From Vreelandella lutescens (GTDB lineage Bacteria > Pseudomonadota > Gammaproteobacteria > Pseudomonadales > Halomonadaceae): a stretch of 64,000 bases of DNA. Made by a program: the position numbers and the translations under genes. Below the pieces are notes generated by a model that saw nothing but the letters and a program-made list of their open reading frames with translations, was not told where the DNA came from and did not search any database. This document shows, piece by piece, positions 62,750 to 64,000 of this stretch; position 1 is the first letter of the stretch, and each line of letters starts with the position of its first letter. The stretch spans positions 780,876 through 844,875 of the forward strand of contig NZ_BMHM01000001.1 of assembly GCF_014640815.1 (NCBI RefSeq), read 5' to 3'.

Positions 62750-64000
62750 ATGTTCAAACGTCGTCTTGGCATTGCCCTGCTGGTGTTGACACTGCTGATG
62801 CTTGTTCAGGGCGGTGTGGCAGTATGGGCCATTGACGGCGCTCGGCAAAAAGTCGAGCTTGGCAGACTGTCCAGCGACCTACACGCCGGGTTTTTGGCGT
62901 TTTCGGATAGTAAAAACCGGCTGCGCACTTGGCTGGTAAATGCACAAAGCGACCTCCAGCCTGATGATATTGAGCAGCGTGATTTCCTACTGTATGAGCT
63001 GCGCACCCACCTAGAGCGGCTTCACGCTAATAGCGACCGGCTTGCCAGGCGCATGCTCTCTACGAACGAGCAGGTTGCGGCGTTAGTGGATGAGCGCCGA
63101 GCGGCGCTCGCCACCTTTGACGCGTTATTTCAAGCGCTTGAGCGTGCCGTGTTAGCCAGTTCGGTGATGCCCGCCACCGAACAGTTCGACCTAGTGGACG
63201 GCCAACATCTGCGAATGGTGTTGTCGGATGCTCTCGCCCGTGAACGCACCCTGCTAGCTCAGCAGCGCAGCGATGCCGACCAGTCGTTGCAACATCTGAT
63301 AACCCTGGCCATTGCCGCCACGCTTACGCTGACACTCACCATTGTGCTGGTGTTTTGGTATTTTGCTCGAGCGCTTCAGCGCCCTATTTATGAGTTAGTG
63401 AAGGGGGCGCAGGCGTTTCAGCGGGGAGATCTTGAGCACCGCCTAGATGAGCGTATGCGCGACGAGTTTGGTCATGTGGCGACGCGCATGAACGTTATGG
63501 CGGATGAGCTGCGTCAGCATCGCCGGATAGAGCAAGATCGGAAACAGCATCTTGAAGACCTTGTGGATGTCCGCACCCGAGAGCTTGAAATTGCTCTTGC
63601 CAGCCTGCGCCAGCTGGGCCAGCAGCGGCAGCAGCTGCTAGAAGATATTAGCCACGAGCTTCGCACGCCCACTACCTCGATTCGCGGCGAGGCGGAAATT
63701 ACCCTACGGGGAAGTGGCCGCAGTGAGGCCGAGTATCGGCAAGCGCTGACGCGCATCGCCAGCGATGCCGCGCGCTTAACCGATGTGATTAGTGACTTAT
63801 TGACCATGGCCCGCAGCGATATTGTGGAGTGGCAGGTGAAACGCCAGCCCCTGGACCCGTCGACGTTATTGGGGGATGCCATCGATCAAGCCTCTACGTT
63901 GGGCAGGCTGCGTAATATTGTTGTGTCGAGCGGTCCTATTCACAGTACGACAGTGCTAGGAGACCCCCAACGCTTGCAGCAGATAGTGGCTATTTTGCTG
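62750..64000 (+). CDS. Sensor histidine kinase, cut by the window end
   Basis: Open to the edge: 417 codons without a stop. Membrane segments flank a periplasmic sensor part (first helix LLVLTLLMLVQGGVAVWAI, second about residues 185-205, AIAATLTLTLTIVLVFWYFA), then a HAMP linker (RPIYELVKGAQAFQRGDLEHRLDER), a coiled coil and the phospho-acceptor His in LEDISHELRTPTTSIRG. The ATPase domain starts near the end and is truncated here. TGGAGG lies seven bases before the start. Its response regulator and signal are unknown. Confidence 0.9.
   Translation, partial: MFKRRLGIALLVLTLLMLVQGGVAVWAIDGARQKVELGRLSSDLHAGFLAFSDSKNRLRTWLVNAQSDLQPDDIEQRDFLLYELRTHLERLHANSDRLARRMLSTNEQVAALVDERRAALATFDALFQALERAVLASSVMPATEQFDLVDGQHLRMVLSDALARERTLLAQQRSDADQSLQHLITLAIAATLTLTLTIVLVFWYFARALQRPIYELVKGAQAFQRGDLEHRLDERMRDEFGHVATRMNVMADELRQHRRIEQDRKQHLEDLVDVRTRELEIALASLRQLGQQRQQLLEDISHELRTPTTSIRGEAEITLRGSGRSEAEYRQALTRIASDAARLTDVISDLLTMARSDIVEWQVKRQPLDPSTLLGDAIDQASTLGRLRNIVVSSGPIHSTTVLGDPQRLQQIVAILL

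Noticed and set aside
1..64000. CRISPR arrays, insertion sequences, rRNA genes
   Set aside because: I saw no regularly spaced repeats, no transposase-like products and no rRNA sequence in the window.

Overview
The window looks like a chromosomal segment of a Halomonas-type gammaproteobacterium (Halomonadaceae). This is an inference from gene content and order: ychF-pth-rplY-prs-tRNA-Gln-ispE-lolB divergent from hemA-prfA-prmC, plus an E. coli-like Lrp, a PotF-type polyamine system and many rather acidic proteins. Most of the DNA is GC-rich (38 of 60 bases are G or C at 6001-6060). The exception is the left end, about 170-4240, which is strongly AT-rich (16 of 60 at 481-540).

The unusual part is 104-4240, directly downstream of a tRNA-Asn gene. 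After about 540 bases of AT-rich DNA with no gene but several inverted repeats (a perfect 12-bp stem at 518-545) comes a two-gene, translationally coupled operon. The first gene encodes a reverse transcriptase of the UG/Abi (defence-associated, DRT-like) kind with a long helical C-terminal region. The second encodes a family A DNA polymerase-like protein with intact motifs A, B and C, a roughly 100-residue segment where E. coli Pol I has about 20, and no visible exonuclease catalytic residues. This looks like a two-polymerase phage-defence system, possibly with an upstream non-coding RNA template. I cannot assign it to a numbered DRT type. No integrase is visible. An imperfect 14-bp direct repeat flanks the operon, and an ArsR-type regulator without ars genes follows.

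From 4.7 to 21.7 kb the window is mostly housekeeping: prc, an M18 aminopeptidase, tRNA-Met, ychF, pth, rplY, prs, tRNA-Gln, ispE, lolB and a TPR lipoprotein on one side; hemA, prfA, prmC, lrp and moeB on the other; then a divergent pair of bactofilins. From 21.7 to 28.5 kb are the ahpC/ahpF peroxidase system and a putrescine-type ABC transporter with a terminator between its binding protein and its ATPase. From 28.5 to 41.5 kb are small proteins, an RND efflux pump with its adaptor, a BaiN-like flavoprotein, a yqjD-yqjE-yqjK membrane operon, outer-membrane phospholipase A, an MscK-type channel and a TlyA-type methyltransferase.

At 41.5-44.8 kb a two-gene operon pairs an ATP-grasp enzyme with a 674-residue protein of unknown function that shows a papain-like Cys/His/Asn arrangement. 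Then come a DUF1820 protein, an SH3/TM protein, thiopurine methyltransferase, a YajG-like lipoprotein and a complete sulfate ABC importer. The right end (51-64 kb) has rpe, ndh, gph, an orphan Mn/Zn-type binding protein, an NAD-linked formate dehydrogenase (a NuoE-NuoF fusion plus a molybdenum subunit), trpG-trpD-trpC without trpE, and a sensor histidine kinase cut by the window edge.
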